A stretch of 64,000 nt of DNA from Candidatus Iainarchaeum sp. (GCA_018304425.1 JAGVWE010000004.1:1-64000), one strand, 5' to 3'; numbered from the stretch's first letter, positions 52,871 to 61,717 are shown. The notes: generated by a model not told the origin, from the letters alone. A program made the numbers and translations.

Positions 52871-52919
52871 GTTCGAAGAAAAAGGTTCTAGAAAAAAGAG
52901 GAAAACGTCAGCAGCCACT
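52871..52919 (-). terminator. Convergent intergenic T-tracts
   Basis: On the minus strand this stretch reads CCTCTTTTTTCTAG and CCTTTTTCTTCG after the stop of the Tyr/Gly-rich gene: two T-tracts fitting archaeal termination. The TCGAAGAAAAA element is repeated across the secD stop. Confidence 0.45.
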
Positions 52920-53378
52920 CTAATAGCCGCCGACGAATGGACTATAACCGTACGCGCCGTACTGGTACGGATAATTGTAGCCAGCGGTGCGTGGGTTGTA
53001 GGCCAAGCCGTAATTGTCGTAGCCGCTCACGAACGGATTGTACCGGTAGGGCCGATTGTAGTAGTCGCCCGTGAAACCCGCAGTCGAGAACCGGCTTTCC
53101 GTGTTCCCGTACCCGTTCCCGTACAAGCCGTAACCTGGATACCCGTATCCCGCGTAGAGCGAGTTGTAGCCGGAGCCGTAGCCGTTTGCATACGGGGAAC
53201 CGTAGGCATAGCTGCCGCCGCTCTGGTAGGGATACCGATAGCCCAGCCCATAAGCTCCCTGCCCATAGGCGCCATAGGAACCATACGCGCCATAGGTGCC
53301 ATAGGCGTAAGCCGATGCCTCGGATGCAATCAAGGTCAATGCCGTGACGGCAAGCAAAGCCATTAACAGTTTCTTCAT
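52920..53378 (-). CDS. Secreted Tyr/Gly-rich low-complexity protein
   Basis: 152 residues. Signal peptide (MKKLLMALLAVTALTLIASE, cleavage near ASA), then a mature part of about 127 residues in which about 35 are Tyr and a similar number Gly, in short GAYG, GYG and YPY repeats with Asn, Pro and Arg. Such composition is seen in structural, adhesive or prion-like phase-separating proteins. No domain is recognised. The ATG at 53378 is preceded by AGGGGG, and CTTTAAATAC at 53428-53438 is the probable TATA box. Confidence 0.75.
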   Translation of the reverse strand: MKKLLMALLAVTALTLIASEASAYAYGTYGAYGSYGAYGQGAYGLGYRYPYQSGGSYAYGSPYANGYGSGYNSLYAGYGYPGYGLYGNGYGNTESRFSTAGFTGDYYNRPYRYNPFVSGYDNYGLAYNPRTAGYNYPYQYGAYGYSPFVGGY

Positions 53379-53497
53379 GGATAACCCCCTGTTCACGTTA
53401 ATAAATAACTATTCTGTTGAGGTTGTATTTAAAGGTATCTTTTTGGCTGGTTTGGGCCCTGGAAAGCCTTATATAGCGGTTAAGGCGTATTCCTTGC

Positions 53498-53998
53498 ATG
53501 GGTAGGTTATGGAAAAGCGGGGCCCGGAAGAACCGGAACCCCAAACCGTTGAAGCGCGCTCCCACCGCCCACGGCCGAAGGGCGGCAGGTCCATCCAATT
53601 ATCGGCGCATGAAACGCGTTGGCATGTTGCGCCCCACAGCCCGGGCTGCCGTTGAAGCCCGGCTGGCAGAGTCAGGCAAGCGACAAGTCGTTGCTACTCA
53701 CCAGGCAAGCTATGACCACATGGTGCGGGATTTGAAGGCGTTGCAAGCCGAAGAACGTGAGCTTGCGATTCAGGGCACCCTTTCCATGGGCACCAACCGC
53801 TACAACCAAGTGATTGCCGAGATACGCCGGCTCCAAGCCCTGCTCCCGCAAGCCAGGCGCATGCTAGCAGAGGAAAGGAGAGGCGTAACCGACTTGCTCA
53901 CCGGGCACCCCAGCTTTGAGGACGTCCTTAGCCGCCGCACCATTCAAGGCGATGCCTTGCTTCGCGAGTTGGCTAAGATCCGCAAGGAATTCCGCTGA
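53498..53998 (+). CDS. Arg-rich coiled-coil protein, function unknown
   Basis: 166 residues: a very basic N-terminus (RKNRNPKPLKRAP), then helices with Leu/Ala/Glu/Arg heptads (about 70-130). No family recognised; same general type as the orphan at 6032 but without clear sequence identity. CTTATATAGCGG about 25-30 bases upstream implies a leaderless start. It nearly abuts carS at its 3' end. Confidence 0.5.
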   Translation: MGRLWKSGARKNRNPKPLKRAPTAHGRRAAGPSNYRRMKRVGMLRPTARAAVEARLAESGKRQVVATHQASYDHMVRDLKALQAEERELAIQGTLSMGTNRYNQVIAEIRRLQALLPQARRMLAEERRGVTDLLTGHPSFEDVLSRRTIQGDALLRELAKIRKEFR

Positions 53999-53999
53999 T

Positions 54000-54527
54000 T
54001 TACCACGGCACGTGCTTGAGCTTGGCTTTGAAGGCAATCCAGTTGCTGAGGCGGTGGACGAACACCGTGGCGACGCAGATGACGATGATTTCGTAGAAGC
54101 CCGGCGTGTACGCGAGGCTGCCCACTATCATGGCGCCGAACGCGAAGTCGAGTTGGTCGAGGAACAGCACCGGGGCCCCGACTTCGAGGTCGTTTCTCCG
54201 CTTGATGAAGCTCGCGGCAATGTCTCCGGCCATGGCCCCAACCGACAAGAGGAAGCCGAGTGCCAGGTAGTCTTCGGCCAGCAAAGCGGTGTAGGCCGGG
54301 AAGGCCTGGCGCAGGAGCAATGCAACCATGGTTCCCGTGAAGATGCCGCCAAGCGTGCCGCGCACGGTCTTGCCTTTCCCGAAAACGGGTTTGCCGTCCA
54401 CCCACTTCACGTCCAAGTCAATGGGGGTCTTGCCGCGCCAAAGCATGGCCGAGGAATTCGCGAAGTACATGGGCAGCACGTAGAGAATGGTTTTCGCCAT
54501 TTCCTGGAGCAAAAGCGCTTCCCCCAT
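54000..54527 (-). CDS. carS: CDP-archaeol synthase (CarS)
   Basis: 175 residues with about five membrane helices. CarS transfers CMP from CTP to unsaturated archaetidic acid (2,3-di-O-geranylgeranylglyceryl phosphate), the gate to all archaeal phospholipids. Family motifs: PIDLDVKWVDGKPVFGKGKTVRG at the cytoplasmic loop, GDIAASFIKRR, and LDQLDFAFGA. AAGGGGGTTGAC precedes the ATG at 54527. Confidence 0.93.
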   Translation of the reverse strand: MGEALLLQEMAKTILYVLPMYFANSSAMLWRGKTPIDLDVKWVDGKPVFGKGKTVRGTLGGIFTGTMVALLLRQAFPAYTALLAEDYLALGFLLSVGAMAGDIAASFIKRRNDLEVGAPVLFLDQLDFAFGAMIVGSLAYTPGFYEIIVICVATVFVHRLSNWIAFKAKLKHVPW

Positions 54528-54564
54528 GTCAACCCCCTTGTTTAATAATTTTTAGGGGCCTACC

Positions 54565-54596
54565 CTATTTATTACCCAACGGGTAACCCAACGGGT
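54565..54596. promoter_or_regulatory. carS-sppA divergent promoter with tandem 11-bp elements
   Basis: CTATTTATTACCC near 54565-54577 can be the TATA box for both directions. It is followed by two direct copies of ACCCAACGGGT (54574-54584 and 54586-54596), each an imperfect dyad (ACCC/GGGT). The last copy ends six bases before the sppA ATG, so it would overlap the transcription start of sppA. Confidence 0.5.
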
Positions 54597-54602
54597 GCAA
54601 GC

Positions 54603-55505
54603 ATGCGGAAAATACTCCTAGTGGGCCTTGCGGCCTTCCTGTTCCTCTTCGGATTGGCCCTGGTTTTGAGCCTCTTCGTGGCTTCCACGGCCGGGGACGG
54701 GGCAACCCTGTCGTTTGGCAAGAAACTGGCTGTTCTTCCAGTCAAGGGCGAGATTTCCTCCGAGAAGTCGGTTCGCGACGGGGTGTACGCGGATGACCTG
54801 GTCGAGGACCTGGACAAGGCCGAAAAGGACTCCACGGTTGCCGGCATCTTCTTGGACATCGACAGCCCGGGCGGCAGCGTCGTGCCCACCAAGCAAATCG
54901 TGTACAAAATCCGTTCCCTTGAGAAGCCGGTGGTCGCGTACATCGGGGAAATGGGGGCCAGCGGCGGTTACTACATCGCGGCCTCGGCCGACTACGTGGT
55001 CGCGGACGAGGACTCCCTGACCGGCAGCATCGGGGTAATCTCCTTGTTGCCCAACCTCCAGGGCCTCCTGGAAAAAATTGGCGTGAAAATGGAGGTGCTG
55101 AAGGAAGGCGAGAACAAGGCCATCGCCAGCCCCTTCACGGAGTTGACGGCGGACCAGCGCAAGATCATGCAGGGCCTGTTGTCGGACGTGTACGCCAAGT
55201 TCAAGGCGGACGTCCTCGCGTTCAGGAAGGGCAAAGTGCGCCTGAAATTGTTTGACGAGCTGGCGGACGGCCGCATCCTGTCCGGCAGGCAGGCCCTGGA
55301 CGCGGGCCTCATCGACTTGACCGGTTCCAAGGAAGACGCGCTCAAGAAGGCGGCGGAGCTCAGCGGCATCGAAGGCGAGCCGGAACTCGTGAAGTACGAG
55401 AAGAAAGAGCTTTCCCTGCTGGACTTTTTCATGCAGGCCGGGAGCGCCTTCGGCTACTCGTTCAAGAACGCCTTGGTCTCCGATGCCCGGCTCTCCATCA
55501 AGTGA
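54603..55505 (+). CDS. sppA: Signal peptide peptidase SppA, S49 family
   Basis: 300 residues. One N-terminal membrane helix, then the S49 domain: LPVKGEIS, FLDIDSPGGSVVPTKQI, VVAYIGEMGASGGYYIAASAD (Ser nucleophile in ASGG), and ADGRILSGRQALDAGLID. SppA degrades signal peptides left in the membrane after export. It is the short, single-domain form common in archaea. It overlaps the convergent DUF92 gene by eight bases. Confidence 0.92.
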   Translation: MRKILLVGLAAFLFLFGLALVLSLFVASTAGDGATLSFGKKLAVLPVKGEISSEKSVRDGVYADDLVEDLDKAEKDSTVAGIFLDIDSPGGSVVPTKQIVYKIRSLEKPVVAYIGEMGASGGYYIAASADYVVADEDSLTGSIGVISLLPNLQGLLEKIGVKMEVLKEGENKAIASPFTELTADQRKIMQGLLSDVYAKFKADVLAFRKGKVRLKLFDELADGRILSGRQALDAGLIDLTGSKEDALKKAAELSGIEGEPELVKYEKKELSLLDFFMQAGSAFGYSFKNALVSDARLSIK

Positions 55506-56193
55506 GGCTGGTGAGGGCGTACACGAGCAGGCCGCCCGCGCTGCTGGCGATGAAGTTGACCTGCATGTTGTTGAGCTTTCCCTTCCGCTCCAATACGGCG
55601 CCCAACAGGCTGTCCACCAGGGAACCCGTTATCCCGGCGAGCAGGATGGCCAGCAAATGCACCTGGTTGCCCCGCAAGTAGTAGTAGGACACCGCCATCA
55701 CGAGGGAAGCGCCGAGGGCCGCGCCAAGCCCCAGCAGCGTTATCCCGCCGTCCGTTCCCCGCTCGACCTTTTGCAACGTGGTGATGAGCCGCGGTTTTTT
55801 CCCGGAAAGCATGCCGATCTCGCTGGACGCCGTGTCGGCCAACGCCGCTGAAAGCGCTCCAAAGAAGGCGGGGTGCTGTCCCAGCACCAAGGCAATCATG
55901 GCTGGCAACCCGTTCCCGATGATGTTTTGCGTGGTCCGCTTCTCGAATTTCTCGGCCTTGTTGCGGCGGCCGAACCGCGTGAAGACTTCCGCGAAGAGGA
56001 AAGTCACCATGCAGGCGATGAACGCGCTCAAGCCGCCCAAGGCAAAGGCAATGATGCCGAAGAAGTCGGCCAACAGCATGCCCTTGTAGTCCAGGGACCC
56101 CTTTTTGTGGAAGAAATAGGTGAGGGTTACGATAATCAGCGCAACGACCGCAAATTGTTCCCCGTCAATGGCCACGAGAAGCATTGAAGTCAC
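55498..56193 (-). CDS. DUF92/TMEM19 family membrane protein
   Basis: 231 residues with about six membrane helices. DUF92 marks: RTTQNIIGNGLPA, ALADTASSEIGMLSGKKPRLIT, GTDGGITLLGLGAALGAS. Plant relatives (VTE6) are phytyl-phosphate kinases, so a polyprenyl-phosphate or CTP-linked lipid reaction is possible. The GTG at 56193 overlaps the stop of eS1 (GTGA); it is the last gene of the ribosomal operon. Confidence 0.85.
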   Translation of the reverse strand: MTSMLLVAIDGEQFAVVALIIVTLTYFFHKKGSLDYKGMLLADFFGIIAFALGGLSAFIACMVTFLFAEVFTRFGRRNKAEKFEKRTTQNIIGNGLPAMIALVLGQHPAFFGALSAALADTASSEIGMLSGKKPRLITTLQKVERGTDGGITLLGLGAALGASLVMAVSYYYLRGNQVHLLAILLAGITGSLVDSLLGAVLERKGKLNNMQVNFIASSAGGLLVYALTSLT

Positions 56194-56825
56194 TGGGAGA
56201 GAACCCTTGACTTGATGATTTCAACCCTTTTAAGCGCGGCCACCTTTTTGGCGTCCGCCGTGATTTTTGCCGGGAGGTTGCCGAAGATCAGCTCGGTGAT
56301 GACCTTGTCATAGGTCTTGGATTTGGCGAAATCCAGTATGCCGTCCACCACTATCTTTCGGATGGCGGTGCACTGGTCGTTGGTCGCCTTCCTGACCGTG
56401 AGTGCAAGGGTCTTGACCCTGACTTTGACGTTGTCCTTCGTGACCACGTCCTGCACGCATTCAATCTTGCTGGCCCTTCTCCGCACCAGCCGCCGGATAT
56501 AATCGGGGCTCACCTGGTGCAGGATGGGCTCGGTGTAGGCCTTGTTTCCCTTGACTTCCCTGACCTTGAAGCTGATGGTGGCGCTCGCCTTCTTTGCGGG
56601 GCTCAGTTCCCTGGCGCCCACAATGATTATGCGGTCCTGAACCATTTCAGGCTTTTCCGCAATGGTTTCTCCCAGGGGCTTGCTGTCAAAGTAAGCGGGG
56701 GCGTACAGCGTGTACCAGATCTTCTTCTTCCACTTGTCAACGGTTTTCTTCTTTGCCTTGGGCTTGGCTTTCTCGTCCTTTTGGCCGCCCTTGGCCGCTG
56801 ATTTCGCGTCCTCTTCCACCTGCAT
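56190..56825 (-). CDS. rps3ae: Ribosomal protein eS1 (S3Ae)
   Basis: 211 residues, archaeal eS1 of the small subunit platform. Typical stretches: DKWKKKIWYTLYAPAYF, HQVSPDYIRRLVRRRASKIE, TKDNVKVRVKTLALTVRK. The ATG at 56825 follows GAGGG; the upstream TTG is in the preceding small gene. The N-terminus carries an extra Lys/Ala/Glu-rich extension of about 25 residues. Confidence 0.96.
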   Translation of the reverse strand: MQVEEDAKSAAKGGQKDEKAKPKAKKKTVDKWKKKIWYTLYAPAYFDSKPLGETIAEKPEMVQDRIIIVGARELSPAKKASATISFKVREVKGNKAYTEPILHQVSPDYIRRLVRRRASKIECVQDVVTKDNVKVRVKTLALTVRKATNDQCTAIRKIVVDGILDFAKSKTYDKVITELIFGNLPAKITADAKKVAALKRVEIIKSRVLSQ

Positions 56826-56829
56826 TTTC

Positions 56830-56937
56830 TCAGCCCTCAATCATTGCATTGATTTCCCGGATGATGTCCGTGAATTCTTTTTCTCCTTTTAGCCGGATTT
56901 CCCTTCCCTTAAGCTTCAGCGTTCCCTCGAATCTCAC
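56830..56937 (-). CDS. 35-residue protein between uS15 and eS1 genes
   Basis: A GTG at 56937, one base after the uS15 stop region, opens 35 codons to a TGA at 56830-56832, four bases before the eS1 ATG. The product starts MRFEGTLKLKGREIRLKG and ends with a helix (FTDIIREINAMI). It contains the ribosome binding sites of eS1 at its 3' end. Tight packing and coding-like composition support it; function unknown. In other archaea this slot can hold recJ-like or KEOPS pcc1 genes, but this peptide does not resemble either. Confidence 0.5.
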   Translation of the reverse strand: MRFEGTLKLKGREIRLKGEKEFTDIIREINAMIEG

Positions 56938-56938
56938 G

Positions 56939-57364
56939 TCATTTCACCAGCAAGGCCGCGGTCTCCGGAGTGTACCTCCAGCTCGCGGGCAGTTTTCCGG
57001 CGCCCTTGTAATACGTTACAAGCCGCTGGATCTTTGAAACCGCCAACTGGTAACCGCGCTTGGCCGTGTAGTCCTTGCGGTTGGTGGACAAGTGCTTCTG
57101 CAATTCCACGCTCCGCCGGATAAGGTTCAGCAAATCCCTTGGCACGTCCGCCAACAGCTTGTGCTCGCCGAGGACGGCTTCGATCCGCTTGCCCGTCAGC
57201 TTCTTGACGCTTGGAACCCCGTGCGAGTCCCGCAGGGTCATGCCGATTTCGCTGGCGTTCATGCCCTGGTTGGCCAGATCCACGATGAGCTTCTCGATTT
57301 CAGCTGGCTTGTAGGCTACGCCTTCCCCCGTGGATTCCGGCTGCACTTCCTTTGTCTTTGCCAT
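56939..57364 (-). CDS. rpsO: Ribosomal protein uS15
   Basis: 141 residues, archaeal/eukaryal uS15 length. The N-terminal extension (VAYKPAEIEKLIVDLANQGM) is followed by the RNA-binding core: LNLIRRSVELQKHLSTNRKD, and the final RLVTYYKGAGKLPASWRY. The ATG at 57364 is the family start; longer frames upstream are spurious. GGGTATATTG about 80 bases upstream may be the operon TATA box. Confidence 0.96.
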   Translation of the reverse strand: MAKTKEVQPESTGEGVAYKPAEIEKLIVDLANQGMNASEIGMTLRDSHGVPSVKKLTGKRIEAVLGEHKLLADVPRDLLNLIRRSVELQKHLSTNRKDYTAKRGYQLAVSKIQRLVTYYKGAGKLPASWRYTPETAALLVK

Positions 57365-57555
57365 AAAAAAACCCTTGAAATTGCCTTCAAAGGTACCAAA
57401 CCGCTCTTTCAAGGAAACGGTCAAGCCAATGAAAAAACAAGCAATATACCCCAATTCCCCAGTGAAAGGTATTTAAAGGTTGCCCCAACGTTCCTTTCCC
57501 CTCCAGCCCGGCGGTGCCTTTAAATACAAGAAAAAACTATAATTGCCCGGTTTCC

Positions 57556-58578
57556 ATGCGGTTTAATCGGGGAGCGGCTCTGGCCCTTTTGGTCCTGTTC
57601 TTGGCCGCTGGCTGCATCCAGCCCCAGGTAAAAAGAGAGCAAACTCCTCCCGCCCAGCAGGGGCCCGCCCCCTCCACCGGGCCCGTGATTCCACCCGTTG
57701 CCCCCAAAAGCCCGCCCGCTCCGGCCGCCACCAACATGGAGTTCTCTCTATGGGAGGGCCCGCTTTACTCCCTCCAGTACCCCAGCAACTGGGAAGTGCA
57801 GCTGCTGGGCGACCTGGTTGCCTTTGTCTCTCCCGCCGAAAACGCGGGCGACTTCCGCGAAAACGTGAACGTGTTCGCCGCAGCCCTGCCGCCCGAAGCC
57901 GCCGACACCTCGGCTGCCCAATTGTTTGCCAATTCCTTTGAGTCGCTCCAAGCCAGCATTGAAGACTTCCGGTTGGTGGAAGCCGACGACCAAACCCAAC
58001 TGGGAAACGAGCCAGGAGTGAAGGTCGCTTATTCTGGCACCAGCAAAGGCGTGCCCCTCCAGTTCCAGCAGCGCGTCATGGTCAAAGACGGAACCGCCTA
58101 CAGCCTGACCTACAGCGGCGAAAAAACGAAATACGGTGCAATGGCGCCCATCATCGAGGCCATGGCCCAGTCCTTCAAGTTAACCGAGTCCACTGCGCCG
58201 CAAGTGGTGGGAAAATGGGTGTCCTATGGCGAAACCGTTTTCTATGACTCCGGGGAACGCGAGTGGCCGGACCCCTCCAACACCCCGCCCCTTGAGTTGA
58301 AAACAGATCGCTCGTGGACACAGGGCGACGCGCAGAGCGCGCAAGGCACCTGGGACGTGCAGGCCATCGAAGAAAAAGATTGGGCGCGCTGGAACACCCG
58401 CCTTGCGGGCGCAAGCCGGAAAATCATTCTCTACGGCGGAGAAGCGGCATTAGCCGATGGCCCCATCGAAGAAGCCGGCAACCGCGTTGACGCGCTCTGG
58501 CTGCTCTACCGCGCCGGCCCTCCCGCGATTTCGCGGCCCGGCCAAGTCCAGATAAAATTCGTGAGGAGCGCGTCCTAG
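57556..58578 (+). CDS. Lipoprotein with PsbP/DUF1795-like domain
   Basis: 340 residues. Lipobox AAGC (Cys20), a Pro/Ala/Gln linker to residue 58, then a domain reading YSLQYPSNWEVQLL, VAFVSPAEN, ENVNVFAA, typical of PsbP/MOG1-like (DUF1795) extracellular domains, and a C-terminal beta-rich region of about 120 residues. CTTTAAATAC about 30-40 bases before the ATG is the TATA box. The next gene starts one base after its stop, so they form one operon. Confidence 0.75.
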   Translation: MRFNRGAALALLVLFLAAGCIQPQVKREQTPPAQQGPAPSTGPVIPPVAPKSPPAPAATNMEFSLWEGPLYSLQYPSNWEVQLLGDLVAFVSPAENAGDFRENVNVFAAALPPEAADTSAAQLFANSFESLQASIEDFRLVEADDQTQLGNEPGVKVAYSGTSKGVPLQFQQRVMVKDGTAYSLTYSGEKTKYGAMAPIIEAMAQSFKLTESTAPQVVGKWVSYGETVFYDSGEREWPDPSNTPPLELKTDRSWTQGDAQSAQGTWDVQAIEEKDWARWNTRLAGASRKIILYGGEAALADGPIEEAGNRVDALWLLYRAGPPAISRPGQVQIKFVRSAS

Positions 58579-58579
58579 C

Positions 58580-61500
58580 ATGTTCGCCAAGCAATTTCTC
58601 CCGCTCGTTTGCCTCCTGCTGTTCGCTGCCCTCGGCTCCGCCGCCCAGCTCACGGTCCACCTTGAAGGCCAGGGCTATGTCTCCTCCTATCCTTCGGGCA
58701 TCCTCTGCGGGGCCGCCTGCCAGGAAACCTATGACGAGGGCACGGAGATGACGCTGACCGCCCATCCCTCCGAGGGCATGACCTTCCTTAATTGGGAGGG
58801 CTGCGACTCCGCCAATGGCCTTCTCTGCATCGTCACGCTAAACGGCGATGTGGAGGTAACCGCCAACTTCTCCGGCCCAACCTCCACCGAGTTTAGGCTG
58901 CGGGTCACGCGCTCCGGCACGGCCACCGGAAAAGTGCAGTCCACGGATGGCCTGATTTTCTGCGGCTCCCTCTGCCTCTACGACGAAGCCAAGTACCAGT
59001 CCGGCTCCACCGTGACGCTCAACGCCTCGCCCGGAACCGCTTTCACTTCCTGGCAAGGCGACTGTTCGGGCACGCAAGCCACTTGCACGCTCTCCATGGA
59101 CTCAGACAAGGAAGTCGAGGCGGTCTTCGGCCAACCAACCCTAGTCAAAGAACTCCCCGAACCCGCGAAGCCCACGCCATCGCCCGGCCAGCCCCCGCAA
59201 ACCCAGCCGCCTTCAACGCCCCCCAAGCCCCCTGCGGGGCCCCCCAAGCCCGGCGACTTTTCCCTTCACGTCGAAGTGGCGGGCGGCCTTTCAGGCTCGC
59301 CCCCCGGCACGGTGGTTTCCTCCGACAAGCGCGTGAACTGCCAGGCCCCATGCGATGTCGGCTATGCCGCCGGCTCCCAAGTGCCGCTCGAGGCGGTGCC
59401 CGCCAAGGGATACAAGTTCAGCGGCTGGGAAGGCGCCTGTGGCGGCCCGCAAGCCGCGTGCACGGCGCTCGTCAAGGGCGGCTCCATTTTCTTCCGGCCC
59501 GTTACCAATGTGCGTGCTGTCTTCGTTCCCGTCCTTGCCAATGTGGAAGTCTCCGTGAGCGGGCCGGGCAGGGTCACTGACCCCTATCGGATAGGTTGTC
59601 CCGCTTTTTGCGCTGCAAGCTATCCGCTTCCCCAGGGAAGCGTTACACTGACCGCCTCCCAGGCCGCTGACGTGACCTTTGAAGGTTGGGGCGGCGCCTG
59701 CCAGGGCACGCAACCCACTTGCACGGTGGCCTTGAGCGAAGCCAGCCCCATGAAAGTCTCGGCTTCCTTCAAGGGCCCGCCGCCCCCGCCCAAGCTCACG
59801 GTCTCCGTGAAAGGAAATGGGAAGGACAAGCTGTGGATGCAGGTGGGGGGGCCAAAGCAGGCGGTAACTACAGTCGAATGCACCGGCGAATGCACCTACA
59901 CCTATCCCAGGGGAACGACCGTGCAGTTCGTGCCCTATCCAGATGCCCGCCAGCAGCTGAAGGATTTGGGGGGCGCCTGCCTCGGAAAAAAGGACGCTGA
60001 GGTCGCCTGCTCGGTGCTCCTCGACTCGGACAAGCAAGTCACGGCCTCCTTTTCGCCGCGTGATTTCCGCAAGCTGACCGTGGTCAAGCCCGTGCTGGGT
60101 GAAGTCGATTCCTCAAGTGTCATCCGGCCGTCCTCCGGCGGAGACATTCATTCTTGGGACGACAAAATCCGGTGCGGTAACGCAGACAACGCATGTTCCG
60201 CCGAATACGATTCGTTCATGAAGGTGACCCTCCAGTTCAAGGCAGACGACCCCAACGGCGTGGGCGTGTTCCTCAGCGGCTGCGACGAGGTCAAGCCCTC
60301 CTTCTATGGCGGGACCTACTGCCTCGTCGGCCTCAGCAAGGGCGACCGCACGGTTGAAACCTGGGGTTCCCTGCAGCAGGAGCAAACCATCGTGCGCGAA
60401 GCCCTTTTCCAGGTCTTCAACCAAAGGAAGGACTGCCACTCCCGCCTCAACCTCCTCCTCTTGACGGGCGAGCCATTCCAAAGGGTGTTGCCTGAATACA
60501 AGGCAAAGCGGGCGGGGAGGACAATAGAAGACGTGAAGGCTTACCTTAAAGGCCTGCCAGCCTCATGGCGGACAGACACCGGCATCCAGACCGCATTCGA
60601 CCAATGCAACGCCGACCTCGTGCAAGGGGCGCTCCGTGAGGTTTTCGCTGGTGAAAGCAAGCAGTTCCCGGTCCTCACCAACTTCCTCATGGACCCAAAC
60701 CAACGCCCAACGCAAAGAGGGGCAGCCATAATGTCCACTCTGACTGCAGCCCCACCGAACCCACCCGATTTCAAGGACTGGTTGCAAAAGAACAAAACCC
60801 TTGCCTATGAGCAATGGGGCATCAAGGATTTCCTGGACAACTGGAAACAAGGAGAGGAGGCGCGAAAAAAGCAGGACGAAGCCAAGCGCCAGGAAGAGGC
60901 CAACCGCACGCCTTCGATTTCCTCGATTTCGCCGGACGGCTGGCAGATCGGGAAACAACCTATCCTTGCGGGAGGCGACTTTGTCAACGTCGCTTCGGTG
61001 ACCATCGACGGCGCGGCCGTGCGGTTCGACCCGAGGTCCGCCAACGAAATCGCCCTGCCCGACATCGAATGGGGCGTCGACGAGCGCGGCCGCAAGCCCG
61101 ATAAGCCGGGCCGGGTGCGGGTCACCCTGGCCAATGGCAAGTACACGGAAGCGAACCTGATCTCCCCGGCCAGGGCCATCACCCTCCACGCGGAAGGGAA
61201 AGAGGAGGCCTGCTTCGGCGGCGTCGGGAAGGCCTGCAGCGGGGGCGGCGACGAATGGGATTGGAAATTCGGCTCCGACAAGCTGGTCGTCCCCGTCGGC
61301 TGCCTGCCGGAAAAGAACGGCTACCGCGAGTGCTGGGTGGTGCCGGGCAGCATCCGCCACGACAACTGCTGCGTGCGCTTCCCTTTCGGACAAATGTGTG
61401 CCGGAACCAGGCATTCGACGGACGGCAAGCCTGCCGAAGAGAACAACCACGATAGCCACTGTGTCCAGGAATGGGATGATGCCAAATGGGACGTGATCTG

Positions 61501-61717
61501 GCACCGGGCCTGGAAGCACAGCTTCCCCGTCAACCGGGGTCCGCCCGACCTGACTCCGGCCATCAGCTCCCGTTATCCTGATGGCGAAACCGTCACCACC
61601 GTCGGCTTGTGCGCCCCGAAGGAACACGAGATGCGTCAGGAAGCCGACGTTTCCTTCTGCTGCAGCCGCAGGTTCCGCAAGGGCTGGTTCGGTGAGAACA
61701 CCAAGATTTGCGCTTGA
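58580..61717 (+). CDS. Large secreted Cys-rich protein with InlB-like repeats and a TIG-like domain
   Basis: 1045 residues. Signal peptide, then about six repeats of 75-90 residues (near 22-100, 105-185, 228-315, 320-397, 402-490, 495-590), each with four cysteines (C-x2-5-C, then G-x-C ... C), a VTLTA strand and F-x-x-W-x-G-x-C: divergent InlB B-repeat domains stabilised by disulfides. A Pro-rich linker separates repeats 2 and 3. A helical middle part follows, then an IPT/TIG-like domain (SISSISPDGWQIGKQPIL, VASVTIDGAAV, about 770-870) and a Cys/His-rich C-terminal domain (CVRFPFGQMCAGTRHST) with no membrane anchor. Probably exported and surface-bound through a partner; the preceding lipoprotein is a candidate. 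Confidence 0.75.
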   Translation: MFAKQFLPLVCLLLFAALGSAAQLTVHLEGQGYVSSYPSGILCGAACQETYDEGTEMTLTAHPSEGMTFLNWEGCDSANGLLCIVTLNGDVEVTANFSGPTSTEFRLRVTRSGTATGKVQSTDGLIFCGSLCLYDEAKYQSGSTVTLNASPGTAFTSWQGDCSGTQATCTLSMDSDKEVEAVFGQPTLVKELPEPAKPTPSPGQPPQTQPPSTPPKPPAGPPKPGDFSLHVEVAGGLSGSPPGTVVSSDKRVNCQAPCDVGYAAGSQVPLEAVPAKGYKFSGWEGACGGPQAACTALVKGGSIFFRPVTNVRAVFVPVLANVEVSVSGPGRVTDPYRIGCPAFCAASYPLPQGSVTLTASQAADVTFEGWGGACQGTQPTCTVALSEASPMKVSASFKGPPPPPKLTVSVKGNGKDKLWMQVGGPKQAVTTVECTGECTYTYPRGTTVQFVPYPDARQQLKDLGGACLGKKDAEVACSVLLDSDKQVTASFSPRDFRKLTVVKPVLGEVDSSSVIRPSSGGDIHSWDDKIRCGNADNACSAEYDSFMKVTLQFKADDPNGVGVFLSGCDEVKPSFYGGTYCLVGLSKGDRTVETWGSLQQEQTIVREALFQVFNQRKDCHSRLNLLLLTGEPFQRVLPEYKAKRAGRTIEDVKAYLKGLPASWRTDTGIQTAFDQCNADLVQGALREVFAGESKQFPVLTNFLMDPNQRPTQRGAAIMSTLTAAPPNPPDFKDWLQKNKTLAYEQWGIKDFLDNWKQGEEARKKQDEAKRQEEANRTPSISSISPDGWQIGKQPILAGGDFVNVASVTIDGAAVRFDPRSANEIALPDIEWGVDERGRKPDKPGRVRVTLANGKYTEANLISPARAITLHAEGKEEACFGGVGKACSGGGDEWDWKFGSDKLVVPVGCLPEKNGYRECWVVPGSIRHDNCCVRFPFGQMCAGTRHSTDGKPAEENNHDSHCVQEWDDAKWDVIWHRAWKHSFPVNRGPPDLTPAISSRYPDGETVTTVGLCAPKEHEMRQEADVSFCCSRRFRKGWFGENTKICA

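Noticed and set aside
53498-53998. Homology of the orphan coiled-coil proteins at 6032 and 53498
   Set aside because: Both are Arg-rich helices, but comparison by eye shows no consistent aligned residues beyond composition.
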